From contig NZ_LZZS01000024.1 in assembly GCF_014170335.1 (NCBI RefSeq), positions 62,001 to 126,000 on the forward strand: a DNA stretch of 64,000 nucleotides, written 5' to 3'. This DNA comes from Achromobacter sp. UMC46. Lineage in GTDB: Bacteria > Pseudomonadota > Gammaproteobacteria > Burkholderiales > Burkholderiaceae_B. The notes under the pieces are model-generated. The model had not been told where the DNA came from, made no database searches, and was given only the letters and a program-made list of their open reading frames with translations. Positions 36,192 to 45,356 of the stretch are shown one piece after another (the first letter of the stretch is position 1; each line of letters begins with the position of its first letter). Position numbers and translations under genes: made by a program.

Positions 36192-36626
36192 GACTTCCCT
36201 TGTGCGCCGCGCGCTGGCGGCATTCGAAATTTGCAGTCGGAGGTACGGCGTGACTGCAGACTAGAAGCGGGACACCATGGCGTCAAAGTCCTTGAAGTGC
36301 TTGGGCTATTCCTCAGGGTTATACGCAAGGGTTTTACCGGGCGCTCTGCACGGGGGCATGCGGCGCCGGCTAGTGGTTAGTACTGACACAAGAAAAAAGC
36401 CGCTTCCTCGGGAAAACACCGAGGGCTCGGACACGTGCTATGCGACCTGGCCGGGATTTCACCGAATTGCCCACGGCCCTTTGCATCACCCAGCCTGATC
36501 ATCAACATCCATTAAACTGATGCAATTGCCAGGACGGGCCGCGCTGCCTAGCATGCAAGCGATACCCATGCCCGTCTACTGCGCCTAATCCCGCAGCGCA
36601 CCGTTTTTGTTACCCGGAGTTTTCCC
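36192..36626. other. Intergenic region, 435 bp
   Basis: This region lies between the divergently transcribed solute-binding protein and N-formylglutamate amidohydrolase genes. I see no convincing ORF. It contains a hairpin and T-tract on the minus strand at about 36392-36424 and a CGG-rich stretch near 36360. The hut-like gene has a GGAG 8 bases ahead of its TTG start. Confidence 0.5.
36392..36424 (-). other. Hairpin plus T-tract in the intergenic region
   Basis: Read on the minus strand, a 6-bp stem CCTCGG/CCGAGG with a 7-base loop is followed, after 8 bases, by a run of T. It lies about 200 bases upstream of the solute-binding protein gene. It could be a leader attenuator or the end of a small RNA, but stem and spacing are weak. 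Confidence 0.3.
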
Positions 36627-37430
36627 TTGAGCGACATCTATCACTTCAGCCGCGGCACCGCCCCGCTGCTGATCTCCATCCCCCATTTGGGCAGCCAGAT
36701 CCCCGACACGCAGCGCGCGCAGATGACGCCGCTGGGCCTTCAGTCCGGCGACACCGACTGGCATCTGGACACGCTGTACCAATTCGCCCAGGCGCTGGGC
36801 GCGTCCGTGATCGGCGCGCGCTATTCGCGCTATGTGGTGGACCTGAACCGCCCGCCCAACGATGAAAGCCTTTACCCCGGCCAGACCAAGACCGGCCTGT
36901 GCCCGGCCCAGACGTTCCGCGGCGACGCGCTCTACCAGAACGACGCCGTGCTGACGGACGCCGAACGCGCGCATCGCCTGCAAACCTATTGGCAGCCGTA
37001 TCACGCCAAGCTGCGCGAAGAGCTGGACCGCATCAAGGCCGAGCACGGCACAGTGCTGCTGTGGGAAGCGCATTCCATCGCCAGCGTGCTGCCGCGCCTG
37101 TTCGAGGGCAAGCTGCCCGACCTGAACATCGGCACGTCCGACGGCGCCGCTTGCGCCCCGGACATCCTGGCGGCGGTCAAGCAGCAGCTGGACGTCTGCA
37201 CCGACTACACCTGGGCCATCAACGGCCGCTTCAAGGGCGGCTACATCACGCGCCACTATGGCGCGCCGGCCGACAACATCCACGCGATCCAGCTGGAAAT
37301 GTGCCAGTCCACCTACATGGACGAAACCCACCCCTATGGTTGGCGCGCCGACCTGGCCGGCAAGGTCATCCCGGTGGTCGAAGGCATGGTCCAGGCCGCC
37401 CTGCGGCAGACCACGGCGCGCCAGCGCTGA
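36627..37430 (+). CDS. hutG: N-formylglutamate amidohydrolase
   Basis: This 267-residue cytoplasmic enzyme hydrolyses N-formyl-L-glutamate to formate and glutamate, the last step of one histidine-degradation route. Family segments are LLISIPHLGSQIP, TDWHLDTLYQFAQALGASVIGARYSRYVVDLNRPPND, LLWEAHSIASVLP with the metal-binding Glu and His, and NGRFKGGYITRHYG. The start is TTG with GGAG 8 bases upstream; no ATG sits near the expected N-terminus. No hutHUI genes are adjacent, so it may act on another N-formyl or N-acyl amino acid made in this catabolic region. Confidence 0.9.
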   Translation: MSDIYHFSRGTAPLLISIPHLGSQIPDTQRAQMTPLGLQSGDTDWHLDTLYQFAQALGASVIGARYSRYVVDLNRPPNDESLYPGQTKTGLCPAQTFRGDALYQNDAVLTDAERAHRLQTYWQPYHAKLREELDRIKAEHGTVLLWEAHSIASVLPRLFEGKLPDLNIGTSDGAACAPDILAAVKQQLDVCTDYTWAINGRFKGGYITRHYGAPADNIHAIQLEMCQSTYMDETHPYGWRADLAGKVIPVVEGMVQAALRQTTARQR

Positions 37431-37465
37431 CCCGCCTCCCCCCTCTGCCCAGGACACCTCAGGCG

Positions 37466-38479
37466 ATGAACCGATTTTCGTTCAGCACGACGGAAAACTA
37501 TCCGGAATGGAGCCTGCTGCTGACCTGGGTGGCGGTGGTGGAAGCCGCGTCCGTTTCCGGCGCGGCGCGCTTGCTGGGCCTGTCGCAAGCCGCGGTATCG
37601 CAGCGGATCAAGCAGTTGGAAGGCGCGATGTCGACTGAACTGCTGGACCGCAGCACGCGGCCGGCGCGGCCCACGCCCGCCGGCGAACTGCTGTTCGACC
37701 ACGCCGCGCGCCTGCTGGCCCAGGCGGGCGACATGACGGAAAGCGTGCGCAACCTGAGCCGGGCCAAACGCAACATCGTGCGCTTCGGCTGCGTGGATTC
37801 CTTCGCGGGCACGTTGGGGCCCACGCTGATCCACGGCCTGTCCGGCGCATCGCGCCAGATCCGGCTGTGGTCGGGCATCACGCCCGTGCTGGACAAGCAG
37901 CTGGAAGACCGGCAGCTGGACCTGGTGGTCACCACCAGCGCCGTGGCCGGCAAGCCCACCATCAAGAAAATCAGCCTGTTCAGCGAACCCTATGTGCTGA
38001 TCGTGCCGCGCACGATGGACATGGACAAGATCGATACGCTGAAGGAACTGGGCAAGCGCACGCAGTTCATCCGCTACAGCGCGCGTTCGTTCATCGGCGC
38101 CGAAATCGACCGCCTGCTCGAATCGCACGACGTGATGATCGAGCGCACCTTTGAATTCGACAATACCGATCCGCTGCTCAGCCTGGTCACGGCCGGCATC
38201 GGCTTCGCGATCAGCACGCCGCTGTGCATCTGGCAATCGCGCCACTTCGTGGACCAGTTGCGCGTCCTGCCGCTGGCGCCCTACCTGGGCGTCGCGCGCA
38301 GCGACGATCCCAGCCTGTCGCGCACGCTGTATCTGGCGGCGCGCCAGCAGGAGGTGGGCAAGCTGCCCACCGAGGCGCGGGACGTGATCCTGATGGCGGT
38401 GGAACGCCTGATCCAGAAAGACATCGCCCCGGCCCTGGGGCTGCCGCCCGCCACGTTGTGGCGCAGCATGCGGCGCTGA
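37466..38479 (+). CDS. LysR family transcriptional regulator
   Basis: This 337-residue LysR protein begins at the ATG at 37466, 35 bases after hutG. The helix-turn-helix is VEAASVSGAARLLGLSQAAVSQRIKQLEGAMSTELLDRST, about 20 residues further in than usual because of an N-terminal extension. The effector domain contains VRFGCVDSFAGTLGPTLIHGL and DPLLSLVTAGIGFAISTPLC. It is probably cotranscribed with hutG and convergent with etfA, and may control the adjacent amine-oxidation genes. The effector is unknown. Confidence 0.88.
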   Translation: MNRFSFSTTENYPEWSLLLTWVAVVEAASVSGAARLLGLSQAAVSQRIKQLEGAMSTELLDRSTRPARPTPAGELLFDHAARLLAQAGDMTESVRNLSRAKRNIVRFGCVDSFAGTLGPTLIHGLSGASRQIRLWSGITPVLDKQLEDRQLDLVVTTSAVAGKPTIKKISLFSEPYVLIVPRTMDMDKIDTLKELGKRTQFIRYSARSFIGAEIDRLLESHDVMIERTFEFDNTDPLLSLVTAGIGFAISTPLCIWQSRHFVDQLRVLPLAPYLGVARSDDPSLSRTLYLAARQQEVGKLPTEARDVILMAVERLIQKDIAPALGLPPATLWRSMRR

Positions 38480-38513
38480 TGCGCTGTTGCGCCGATGGGG
38501 CGTCAAGGCTGCG

Positions 38514-39443
38514 TCATAGCCCTGCCGTGAAGGCGGGAACGGCTTCGAACAGATCGCCGACCAGCCCGTAATCCGCCACGCCGAAGATCGGCGCGTCGCC
38601 GTCCTTGTTGATGGCGACGATGGTCTTGGAATCCTTCATGCCGGCCAGATGCTGGATGGCGCCCGAGATCCCGACGGCGACATACAGCGCCGGCGCCACG
38701 ATCTTGCCGGTCTGCCCCACCTGCCAGTCATTGGGCGCATAGCCGGCATCCACTGCCGCGCGCGATGCGCCCAGCGCCCCGCCCAATTTCTCGGCCAAGG
38801 GATCCAGCAACTTGAAGTTTTCGGCGCTGCCCAGGCCGCGCCCGCCCGACACCACCACGCGCGCGCCTCCCAGTTCCGGACGTTCCGACACCGCAAGCTC
38901 GCGGCTGAGGACACGCGCCCGGCCGGTATCGGCTACGGCCGGCACCGTGTCCACCTGCACGCTGCCGCCCTCGTCCGGTGCCGCGTCGAACGCGGTCGGG
39001 CGGATCGTCGCCACGACGACCGGATAGCCGCTCTTGACCGTTGCGATCGCATTGCCCGCGTAGATGGGGCGCTTGAACGTATCGGCCGACAGCACCTCGA
39101 CCACGTCCGACACCTGCGCCACGTCCAGCAAAGCGGCGACGCGCGGCGCCACGCTCTTGCCTTGCGTGGTGGCGGCCAGGAACAGGTGCGTATAGCCGCC
39201 TGCGCCCGCCACCGCCTGCGCGGCCAGGTTTTCAGCCAGGCCGTCGCCCAAATGGGGCGCGTCGGCCAGCAGCACTTTCTCAACGCCCGCGATGCGTGCT
39301 GCGGCGTCCGCCACCGCCCGCGCGCCCGCGCCGGCCACCAGCACGTGGATCGGCACGCCCAATTTTCCTGCGGCGGCGACAACGTTGCGCGTAGCGCCGG
39401 CCAATGCGCGGTTGTCGTGTTCGGCAATAACCAGAACCGTCAT
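38514..39443 (-). CDS. etfA: Electron transfer flavoprotein, alpha subunit
   Basis: This 309-residue subunit binds the FAD of ETF, the soluble carrier that takes electrons from flavin dehydrogenases to ETF-ubiquinone oxidoreductase. The C-terminal FAD domain is intact: [70 protein letters not shown] and [22 protein letters not shown]. It starts inside the etfB stop (TGATG, 1-base overlap). The position next to a sarcosine-oxidase-like flavoprotein suggests a dedicated ETF for that enzyme. Confidence 0.95.
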   Translation of the reverse strand: MTVLVIAEHDNRALAGATRNVVAAAGKLGVPIHVLVAGAGARAVADAAARIAGVEKVLLADAPHLGDGLAENLAAQAVAGAGGYTHLFLAATTQGKSVAPRVAALLDVAQVSDVVEVLSADTFKRPIYAGNAIATVKSGYPVVVATIRPTAFDAAPDEGGSVQVDTVPAVADTGRARVLSRELAVSERPELGGARVVVSGGRGLGSAENFKLLDPLAEKLGGALGASRAAVDAGYAPNDWQVGQTGKIVAPALYVAVGISGAIQHLAGMKDSKTIVAINKDGDAPIFGVADYGLVGDLFEAVPAFTAGL

Positions 39444-40192
39444 CAGATCACCTTTGCTTCGTTCTTGAGTTTGTCGATCAACGCCGCCACGTCCGCCACC
39501 TTGACGCCGGGCGCGCGCGCGGCGGGTTCTTCCACACGCAGCGTTTCCAGGCGCGAACCCGGATCCACGCCCAGCGCCTCGGGCGTCAGGATGTCCAGGG
39601 GCTTCTTCTTGGCCTTCATGATGTTGGGCAGCGTGACATAGCGCGGTTCGTTCAGCCGCAGGTCGGCGGTGACGATGGCCGGCAGCGCCAGTTCCAGCAC
39701 TTCCAGGCCGCCGTCCACTTCCCGGGTCACGCGCGCCATGCCGCCGTCGATGGCAATGGCGCTGGCATTGGTGGCTTGCGGCCACCCCAGCAACGCGGCC
39801 AGCATCTGCCCGGTCTGGCAGGCGTCGTCGTCGATCGCCTGCTTGCCCAGGATCACCAGCGCGGGCTGCTCCTGCTGCACGACGGCGCGCAGCAGCTTGG
39901 CCACGGCCAGCGGCTGCAGCGCCGCGTCGGTCTGCACCAGCACGCCCCGGTCGGCCCCGATCGCCAGCGCGGTGCGCAGCGTTTCCTGCGACGACGCCGT
40001 GCCGCAAGACACGGCGACCACGTCTGCCGCCGCGCCCTGCTCTTTCAAGCGCACGGCCGCCTCGACGGCGATTTCATCGAACGGGTTCATCGACATCTTG
40101 ACGTTGCCGATGTCCACGCCGCTCTGGTCGGCCTTGACGCGCACGTTGACGTTGTAGTCGACGACGCGCTTGACCGCGGCTAATACCTTCAT
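39443..40192 (-). CDS. etfB: Electron transfer flavoprotein, beta subunit
   Basis: This 249-residue subunit binds AMP and shapes the electron path of ETF. It begins [20 protein letters not shown] at the ATG at 40192. Characteristic blocks are [19 protein letters not shown], the [21 protein letters not shown] region, and the ETF-beta signature [26 protein letters not shown]. It is translationally coupled to etfA. An upstream in-frame start would add 14 unrelated residues. Confidence 0.95.
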   Translation of the reverse strand: MKVLAAVKRVVDYNVNVRVKADQSGVDIGNVKMSMNPFDEIAVEAAVRLKEQGAAADVVAVSCGTASSQETLRTALAIGADRGVLVQTDAALQPLAVAKLLRAVVQQEQPALVILGKQAIDDDACQTGQMLAALLGWPQATNASAIAIDGGMARVTREVDGGLEVLELALPAIVTADLRLNEPRYVTLPNIMKAKKKPLDILTPEALGVDPGSRLETLRVEEPAARAPGVKVADVAALIDKLKNEAKVI

Positions 40193-40255
40193 GCGAACAC
40201 TCCTGAAGTAAGGATTCATTGACTGCCCCGCCACCGGGTGCGGGGAAACGGCAGG

Positions 40256-40786
40256 TCAGGCGATGCGGGGCGCAGCCACGCGCAGGTCCAGCTGCACGGC
40301 ATCCGCCCGGCCCTCGCGCAACGGCCCGCCGCCTCCCTCGACGGTGAAGCCGAACACCTGCGCTGCGCCGGCGCCCTGCGCCAGCGAGCCCGCGGCCAAG
40401 GCAAGCGGCACGGTTTGCCCCCAGCCGGAACAGGACACGGTGGCCTGGGCCGCGCCGCGCAGCACGAACAGGTTCAAGACCCGCACCGGGCCGCCCAGCA
40501 AACGGGACTGGAAAGCGACGTCGCCGGCAAAGGCCGTCGGCACGCCAGGCAGCAAGACGAGCCCCTCGCCCCCGCCTTGCAGCACCACGCCTTCGCCCGA
40601 CAGCACGACCGAAACGCGGTCATGGCCCGGAAACCGCGAGTACGGGCCGTCGCGCTCGATGTCGGCGATGCTGATGCGCCAACGCGGCGGCGCCTGCGCA
40701 TCCACGGCCAGCGTGCGCGTGACGCCGCCGCCGTTCTTCCACGGCTCGGACGGCAAGCCCTGCCAATCGGCCTGCGCGATACGCAT
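40256..40786 (-). CDS. hutD: HutD family protein
   Basis: This 176-residue cupin-like protein has the family start QADWQGLPSEPWKNGGGVTRTLA, then RWRISIADIERDGPYSRFPGHDRV and LNLFVLRG. HutD proteins go with histidine-utilisation genes in many bacteria and have been proposed to limit pathway induction, but the mechanism is not established. It lies 4 bases after the flavoprotein gene and before etfB, all in one direction. Together with hutG, this gives the locus a histidine-degradation flavour without the core hut enzymes. Confidence 0.85.
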   Translation of the reverse strand: MRIAQADWQGLPSEPWKNGGGVTRTLAVDAQAPPRWRISIADIERDGPYSRFPGHDRVSVVLSGEGVVLQGGGEGLVLLPGVPTAFAGDVAFQSRLLGGPVRVLNLFVLRGAAQATVSCSGWGQTVPLALAAGSLAQGAGAAQVFGFTVEGGGGPLREGRADAVQLDLRVAAPRIA

Positions 40787-40790
40787 ACGG

Positions 40791-41978
40791 TCAGGAGACG
40801 GCGCCAAGGCCGTACTTCCCGGTCAGCAGCGCGCCGCGTTCAAAACGGCCGATGTCGTAGGGCTTGAGCGACACGTCGGTCGCCAGCCCCAACGCCTCCT
40901 GCGCCAGCACGCGGCCCACCGTCGGCGACAACTTGAAGCCGTGGCCCGAAAAGCCGAAGCCCACGATCAGCCCCTGCACGCCGGGCACGCGGCCCAACAC
41001 CGGGTTCCAGTCTGGCGTCACGTCATACACGCCGGTCCAGGACGACGCCAGTCCGGCGGTCTCATAGGCCGGGAAGCGCGCGGCCACCTGCTCGCCCACT
41101 TCCGCCACGTAGTCCAGCGGGATATCGCCCTGTTCGGCGTCGCTCTTTTGCAGGGCCTCGCCCACGATGCCCTCGCTGACCAGCATCTGGTTGCCGCCGT
41201 AGCTGCGGCAATACAGCATGCCGGGGGACGCCAGGTCTTTATAGACCGGCATCGAATACGTGTAGGGCGCGGCCTCGCATTCCAACGCCAGCACCGCGTG
41301 GCGCTCCGGCGCGACAGGCATCGCCACGCCGGTCCAGACGGCCAGTTCCGACGTCCAGATGTTTTGCGTGCTGATCACGAGCGGGCTGGCATAGTCGCCT
41401 TCGGAGGTGGACACACCCACCACGCGGCCGCCTTCGACCAGCAGGTTGCGCACGTCGACGTTTTCGCGGATGGTCACGCCGCGCCGGCGCGCCCCGCGCG
41501 CAAAGCTGGTGGCCACCAGGTAAGCGTCGGCAAAGCCGGCCTCGGGCTCGAAGCCGATCAGCGCCGCGTCATCGAACGAGGCGATGGGCAGCAGCTCGCG
41601 CGCCTGGGCAGCGTTCAGCAGTTCCAGCGCGATGCCCTGCGCGCGCTGCTGCGCCAGCGCGCCGCGCAAGGGTTCCAGCTTGTCGTTGTCGGCCGCGCTG
41701 ATCAGATAGCCGCACTTGACCAGGCCGCAGGACGCTTCGTCGTCGCCCACGTAGCTGGCGAAATTGTTAAACACGTTCCAGGACCGCTGAGCCAGTTCCA
41801 CGTTCTCGCGCACGGAATAGTGGGTGCGCAGGATACCGGACGACTGGGATGTCGTGCCGGCGCCGATCGTGGCCCGGTCCAGCACCAGCACATGCTTTGC
41901 GCCCAGCTCGGCCAGATGGAAGGCTACCGAACTGCCGATCACGCCGGCACCAATCACGATCACGTCAAAACTTTTCAC
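40791..41978 (-). CDS. FAD-dependent oxidoreductase, sarcosine oxidase beta-like
   Basis: This 395-residue flavoprotein starts at a GTG (41978) with GGAG about 8 bases upstream. FAD motif: FDVIVIGAGVIGSSVAFHLAELGAKHVLVLDRATIGAGTTSQSSGILRTHYS, in which SSGILRTHYS is typical of sarcosine oxidase and dimethylglycine-type enzymes that oxidise secondary or tertiary amines. The C-terminal segment GLIVGFGFSGHGFKLSPTVG completes the FAD site. It is followed by hutD, etfB and etfA, so I infer a dehydrogenase that hands electrons to this ETF. Confidence 0.9.
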   Translation of the reverse strand: MKSFDVIVIGAGVIGSSVAFHLAELGAKHVLVLDRATIGAGTTSQSSGILRTHYSVRENVELAQRSWNVFNNFASYVGDDEASCGLVKCGYLISAADNDKLEPLRGALAQQRAQGIALELLNAAQARELLPIASFDDAALIGFEPEAGFADAYLVATSFARGARRRGVTIRENVDVRNLLVEGGRVVGVSTSEGDYASPLVISTQNIWTSELAVWTGVAMPVAPERHAVLALECEAAPYTYSMPVYKDLASPGMLYCRSYGGNQMLVSEGIVGEALQKSDAEQGDIPLDYVAEVGEQVAARFPAYETAGLASSWTGVYDVTPDWNPVLGRVPGVQGLIVGFGFSGHGFKLSPTVGRVLAQEALGLATDVSLKPYDIGRFERGALLTGKYGLGAVS

Positions 41979-42036
41979 GGACAAGGCTCCAAGGACAAGT
42001 GCCGCGAGTGTGAACCTGCCCGTTCGCGGCCGCCGC

Positions 42037-42140
42037 AATATAAGCAGCGCGAATACTTAATAAAGCCGCCGATGAAATGCCGGCCGCCCGGGCGGATTGC
42101 TTAAGCGCGGCGAATTTTGACCATCGCCGCTCCTTATATT
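42037..42140. promoter_or_regulatory. Mirror-image promoter-like repeats between the oxidase and ABC genes
   Basis: AATATAAGCAGCG (42037-42049) and CGCTCCTTATATT (42128-42140) form a 13-base inverted repeat with one mismatch. The TATATT end of each copy faces the gene on its own side, so they may be two symmetrical -10 regions or regulator sites. The pair lies in the 265-bp gap between the divergent flavoprotein and ABC genes. Confidence 0.4.
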
Positions 42141-42243
42141 CACGCCGCAGGGCGGCTACCGGGTGACAGTCTGGCCTGCCGCACCCCAGAGTGCCGGCGA
42201 CATGACATCTATCGGTCAATCTACATTCCAGTAGGGGAAAAAT

Positions 42244-43257
42244 ATGAACATGACTCGCCGCGCCATGCTGGTGCGCACCGCAGCTTTGGCGGGCGCCAGC
42301 GCCCTGGGCTTTCCCATGGTCGGCCGTGCCGCCAGCGCCTCGTACACCTATGGCGGCTCGGCCTGGCTGGGCCATTATTCCGCCTACATCGCCATGAAGA
42401 CGGGCCTGTTCGCCAAACAGGGCCTGGACATCAAGTGGCAGAGCTTCGCCACGTCGTCCGACCGCATGAGCGCCGTGATGGCGGGCAACATCGACCTGGC
42501 CGGCACCGGCGTCGTGTCGTCGCTGGCCCTGATGGCCGCCGGCGCGCGCCAGTTCCAGGTGATCGCCACGCCCAACAATTTCGGCCGCGCCGAAGGCGTG
42601 CTGGTGCGCGAAGACGTCAAATCGGTGGCAGACCTGAAGGGCAAGAAGATCGGCGTGACCTATGCGTCCAGCGCCCATGTGCTGCTGCTGGACGTGCTGC
42701 GCCAGGCCGGCCTGAACCCGGATCGCGACGTCTCCATCATCAATCTTCCCGCCACCAACCTGCTGTCCGCCTATCAGGGCAGGCAGGTCGACGCGGCGGT
42801 GGCGTGGACGCCGGCCTTCGACCGCATCAAGGCCGTGCCGGGCACGCATGTGCTGCTGGACGACACCGCGTTCTCGCTCTACAAGCAGTACGCCATCACC
42901 CCCGGGCCGGACGTGCTGCTGACACACGCCAAGCTGGGGCGCGAGAACCCCGAGGCCGTGAAGAAATTCCTGCACGCCATCTTCCAGGCCAACGCCATGC
43001 TGACCGGCCAGCCCGACGAGGCTGCCGGCGTGCTGCTGGAGCTGACCGGCCTGTCCAAGGACGAGCAACTGGCCGTCATCAAGCAGACGCAGTGGTATTC
43101 CGCCGCGGACCAGAAGGGGCTGATGGTCGAGCCGGGCAACTTCGTCGCGGGCATGCAGCAACTGGCCGAGATGCTGGTGACGTTGAAGCAGATCGACAAG
43201 GCGCCGCAGGTCAAGGACTGGGTCCAGGCCTCGTACCTGCCGGCGCCGTCGCTGTAA
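42244..43257 (+). CDS. ABC transporter substrate-binding protein, taurine/nitrate/sulfonate type
   Basis: This 337-residue periplasmic protein starts with MNMTRRAMLVRTAALAGASALGFPMVGRA, a signal peptide with an Arg pair and a possible Tat character. The NMT1/SsuA-like fold is marked by YIAMKTGLFAKQGLDIKWQSF, MSAVMAGNIDLAGTGV, LKGKKIGVTYASSAHVLLLDVLRQAGL and AAVAWTPAFDRI. It belongs to the family binding taurine, alkanesulfonates, nitrate or pyrimidine precursors. The ligand is inferred to feed the divergent amine oxidase. Confidence 0.9.
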   Translation: MNMTRRAMLVRTAALAGASALGFPMVGRAASASYTYGGSAWLGHYSAYIAMKTGLFAKQGLDIKWQSFATSSDRMSAVMAGNIDLAGTGVVSSLALMAAGARQFQVIATPNNFGRAEGVLVREDVKSVADLKGKKIGVTYASSAHVLLLDVLRQAGLNPDRDVSIINLPATNLLSAYQGRQVDAAVAWTPAFDRIKAVPGTHVLLDDTAFSLYKQYAITPGPDVLLTHAKLGRENPEAVKKFLHAIFQANAMLTGQPDEAAGVLLELTGLSKDEQLAVIKQTQWYSAADQKGLMVEPGNFVAGMQQLAEMLVTLKQIDKAPQVKDWVQASYLPAPSL

Positions 43258-43274
43258 GCGCGGGACGTTCGCCT

Positions 43275-44045
43275 ATGTCTTCGCGTTCGCCTGCCAGGGA
43301 AACACGGCTGATCTGGATCAGCGTGTTTTCGCTTCTCGGTTTCCTGTTGCTGTGGGAAGGCCTGTGCCGCGCCGGCGCGGTCGACCCCATTTTCCTGCCC
43401 GCGCCGTCGCAAGTCCTGGCGCGGGCCTTGTCGATGTCCGACCAGGGCACCCTGTTCTACAACGTGCTGGCCTCCACCCGCCGCGTGATGGTGGGCTTCC
43501 TGGCCGCGGTCGTCGTCGCCATTCCGCTGGGCATCCTGCTGGGCACGTCGAAGGTGGCCCGCGCGGTGTTCGACCCCATCATCTCGTTCCTGCGTCCGCT
43601 GCCTTCCATGAGCTGGATCCCGCTGTCGCTGCTGTGGTTCGGCATCACCGAAACGCAAAAGTACAGCATCGTGTTCATGGGATCGTTCGTGCCGGCGCTG
43701 CTGTATGTGATGGAGGCGTCGCGCAGCATCGACCCGGTGCTGGTGCGGGCGGCGCGCAACCTCGGCGCCAACCGCTGGCAGGTAATGCGCGAAGTGCTGT
43801 TCCCGGGCTGCCTGCCGCAGATCCTGTCGGGCATGAAGATCATCCTGGGCCTGTCCTGGACCTGTGTGATTTCGGCCGAACTTGTGGCGTCCAAGGAAGG
43901 CCTGGGATTCATGATCATGAACGGCAAGGAATTCTTCCAGACCGACACCGTGGTGCTGGGCATGGTGCTGATCAGTTTCACCGTGCTGGTGACCGATCTG
44001 TGTTTGCGGCTTCTTGAGCGATGGGTGCTGGCATGGCAACGATGA
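43275..44045 (+). CDS. ABC transporter permease, TauC/SsuC type
   Basis: This 256-residue permease has six hydrophobic segments. After the first helix (LIWISVFSLLGFLLLWEGLCRAGAV) it shows the subfamily's FLPAPSQVLARAL, FLRPLPSMSWIPLSLLWFGITETQKYSIVFMGSFVPALLYV and the EAA loop VLVRAARNLGANRWQVMREVLFPGCLPQILSGMK. It starts at the ATG at 43275, 17 bases after the binding-protein gene. Its end overlaps the ATPase gene by 13 bases. Confidence 0.9.
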   Translation: MSSRSPARETRLIWISVFSLLGFLLLWEGLCRAGAVDPIFLPAPSQVLARALSMSDQGTLFYNVLASTRRVMVGFLAAVVVAIPLGILLGTSKVARAVFDPIISFLRPLPSMSWIPLSLLWFGITETQKYSIVFMGSFVPALLYVMEASRSIDPVLVRAARNLGANRWQVMREVLFPGCLPQILSGMKIILGLSWTCVISAELVASKEGLGFMIMNGKEFFQTDTVVLGMVLISFTVLVTDLCLRLLERWVLAWQR

Positions 44046-44821
44046 ACGACACGATGATCCAGCTGAAAGGCGTCTCGAAGTCCTATGGCGACGTGCCGGT
44101 GCTGGACAGCGTCGACCTGGAGGTCAAGCGCGGCGAATTCCTGGTGCTGCTGGGCGCGTCCGGCTGCGGCAAGTCCACCTTGCTGAACCTGATGGCGGGT
44201 TTCATCACGCCCAACACCGGCTCCGTCGCCATCAACGGCCGCACCGTCACCGACGTGACCGCCGCCTGTGGCATGGTGTTCCAGCAGTACGCGCTGTTCC
44301 CGTGGCGCACCGTGCAGGAAAACGTGGAATTCGGCTTGAAGATGCGCGGCATGTCCCGGCAGGAACGCGCGCCGATCGCCCGCAAGTACATCGAAATGGT
44401 GGGCCTGAAAGCAGCGGCCGACAAGTATCCGCACGCGTTGTCCGGCGGCATGAAGCAACGGGTGTCGATCGCGCGGGTGCTGGCCAACGACCCCGACGTG
44501 ATGCTGTTCGACGAGCCGTTTGCCGCGCTGGACGCGATGACGCGGCAGGTGCTGCAGGAGCAGTTGCTGTCGATCTACGAGCAAAGCGGCAAGACGATCG
44601 TCTTCATCACGCATTCCATCGACGAGGCCCTGACCTTGTCCACCCGCATGGCGGTGATGGGATCCAAGCCTGGCCGCATCGTGCAGGACATCCAGAACGA
44701 CCTGCCGCATCCGCGCAGCGCGGACGTGCAGTTATCGCCGCGTTTCGTGGAGCTGAAACGGTCCATCTGGGAACGCGTGCAGGAAGAGGTCACGCGCAGC
44801 ATGGAATTGACGAGCGACTAG
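44033..44821 (+). CDS. ABC transporter ATPase, TauB/SsuB type
   Basis: This 262-residue ATPase drives the importer encoded just upstream. Walker A is GASGCGKST, the Q-loop lies in GMVFQQYALFPWRTV, the signature is LSGGMKQRVSIARVLAN, and Walker B is VMLFDEPFAALD, then the switch His in VFITHSIDEAL. The start at 44033 is chosen over one at 44021, which lies deeper in the permease. A start at 44042 is also possible. The three-gene operon ends here. Confidence 0.9.
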   Translation: MATMNDTMIQLKGVSKSYGDVPVLDSVDLEVKRGEFLVLLGASGCGKSTLLNLMAGFITPNTGSVAINGRTVTDVTAACGMVFQQYALFPWRTVQENVEFGLKMRGMSRQERAPIARKYIEMVGLKAAADKYPHALSGGMKQRVSIARVLANDPDVMLFDEPFAALDAMTRQVLQEQLLSIYEQSGKTIVFITHSIDEALTLSTRMAVMGSKPGRIVQDIQNDLPHPRSADVQLSPRFVELKRSIWERVQEEVTRSMELTSD

Positions 44822-44843
44822 GCCTGGGTGCGGCTGCGGTCTG

Positions 44844-45356
44844 CTACGGACTCTTCCTGATCACGCCGACCCGGACGCTGAAGCTGGGGATCTTCTGCCA
44901 CTGGTCGCGCGGGATCCGCAACGTTTCAACGCCCATGCTGACTTCGTAGTTGACGCCGCCGGGCCCGTCGCGCCAAAAGAACGGCCCGCGATTGCCCCAA
45001 CCGCAGCAGACGTATTCCAGCGCCGGCATGCCGAAGGCCTGGCCCAGATAGGCTTCCATCTTCGCCGCAACGTCGCCGCTGACGCGATAGCGGGCCTCCA
45101 TGGGCTGGATGTAGGAATCGTCGTCCTGCTCGCACCCCAGGTATTCGACGTAGTCCGGCTTCTTGCCCAAGGCCTTGAGGAAGTCCTGGCAGGGCGTATC
45201 GGGCCTCGCCAACCCTTCGGCGCGGCCGTGGGCGTCCCAGTCGGACAAGGCGTCGGCCGGAGCCGGCGTCTGCGCCGGCGCCTCGCCCGCCAGCCCCAGC
45301 AGGAAAAACAGCGATGCGGCGAGGCCCAGGCCGGCCGGTCTCCGTATCAGATTCAC
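44844..45356 (-). CDS. Exported protein of unknown function (DUF4952-like)
   Basis: This 170-residue protein starts at GTG 45356 with GAGG 5 bases upstream, and has a signal peptide (NLIRRPAGLGLAASLFFLLGLAGEAPAQ). The mature part has a conserved-looking pattern PCQDFLKALGKKPDYVEYLGCEQ and a paired cysteine in EYVCCGWGNRGPFFWR, resembling what I recall of the DUF4952 family; I am not certain of that assignment. Its start overlaps the lysR stop in a GTGA arrangement, so it is translationally coupled to the regulator. Function unknown. Confidence 0.68.
   Translation of the reverse strand: MNLIRRPAGLGLAASLFFLLGLAGEAPAQTPAPADALSDWDAHGRAEGLARPDTPCQDFLKALGKKPDYVEYLGCEQDDDSYIQPMEARYRVSGDVAAKMEAYLGQAFGMPALEYVCCGWGNRGPFFWRDGPGGVNYEVSMGVETLRIPRDQWQKIPSFSVRVGVIRKSP

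Noticed and set aside
34767-36380. Long plus-strand open frame overlapping the solute-binding protein gene
   Set aside because: It is a shadow of a strong periplasmic-binding-protein gene on the other strand. Its translation is low-complexity in Val, Gly, His and Arg.
36392-36424. Minus-strand hairpin with T-tract called as a definite terminator
   Set aside because: No upstream minus-strand gene ends there and the T-run is separated from the stem, so it is listed only as a weak structure.
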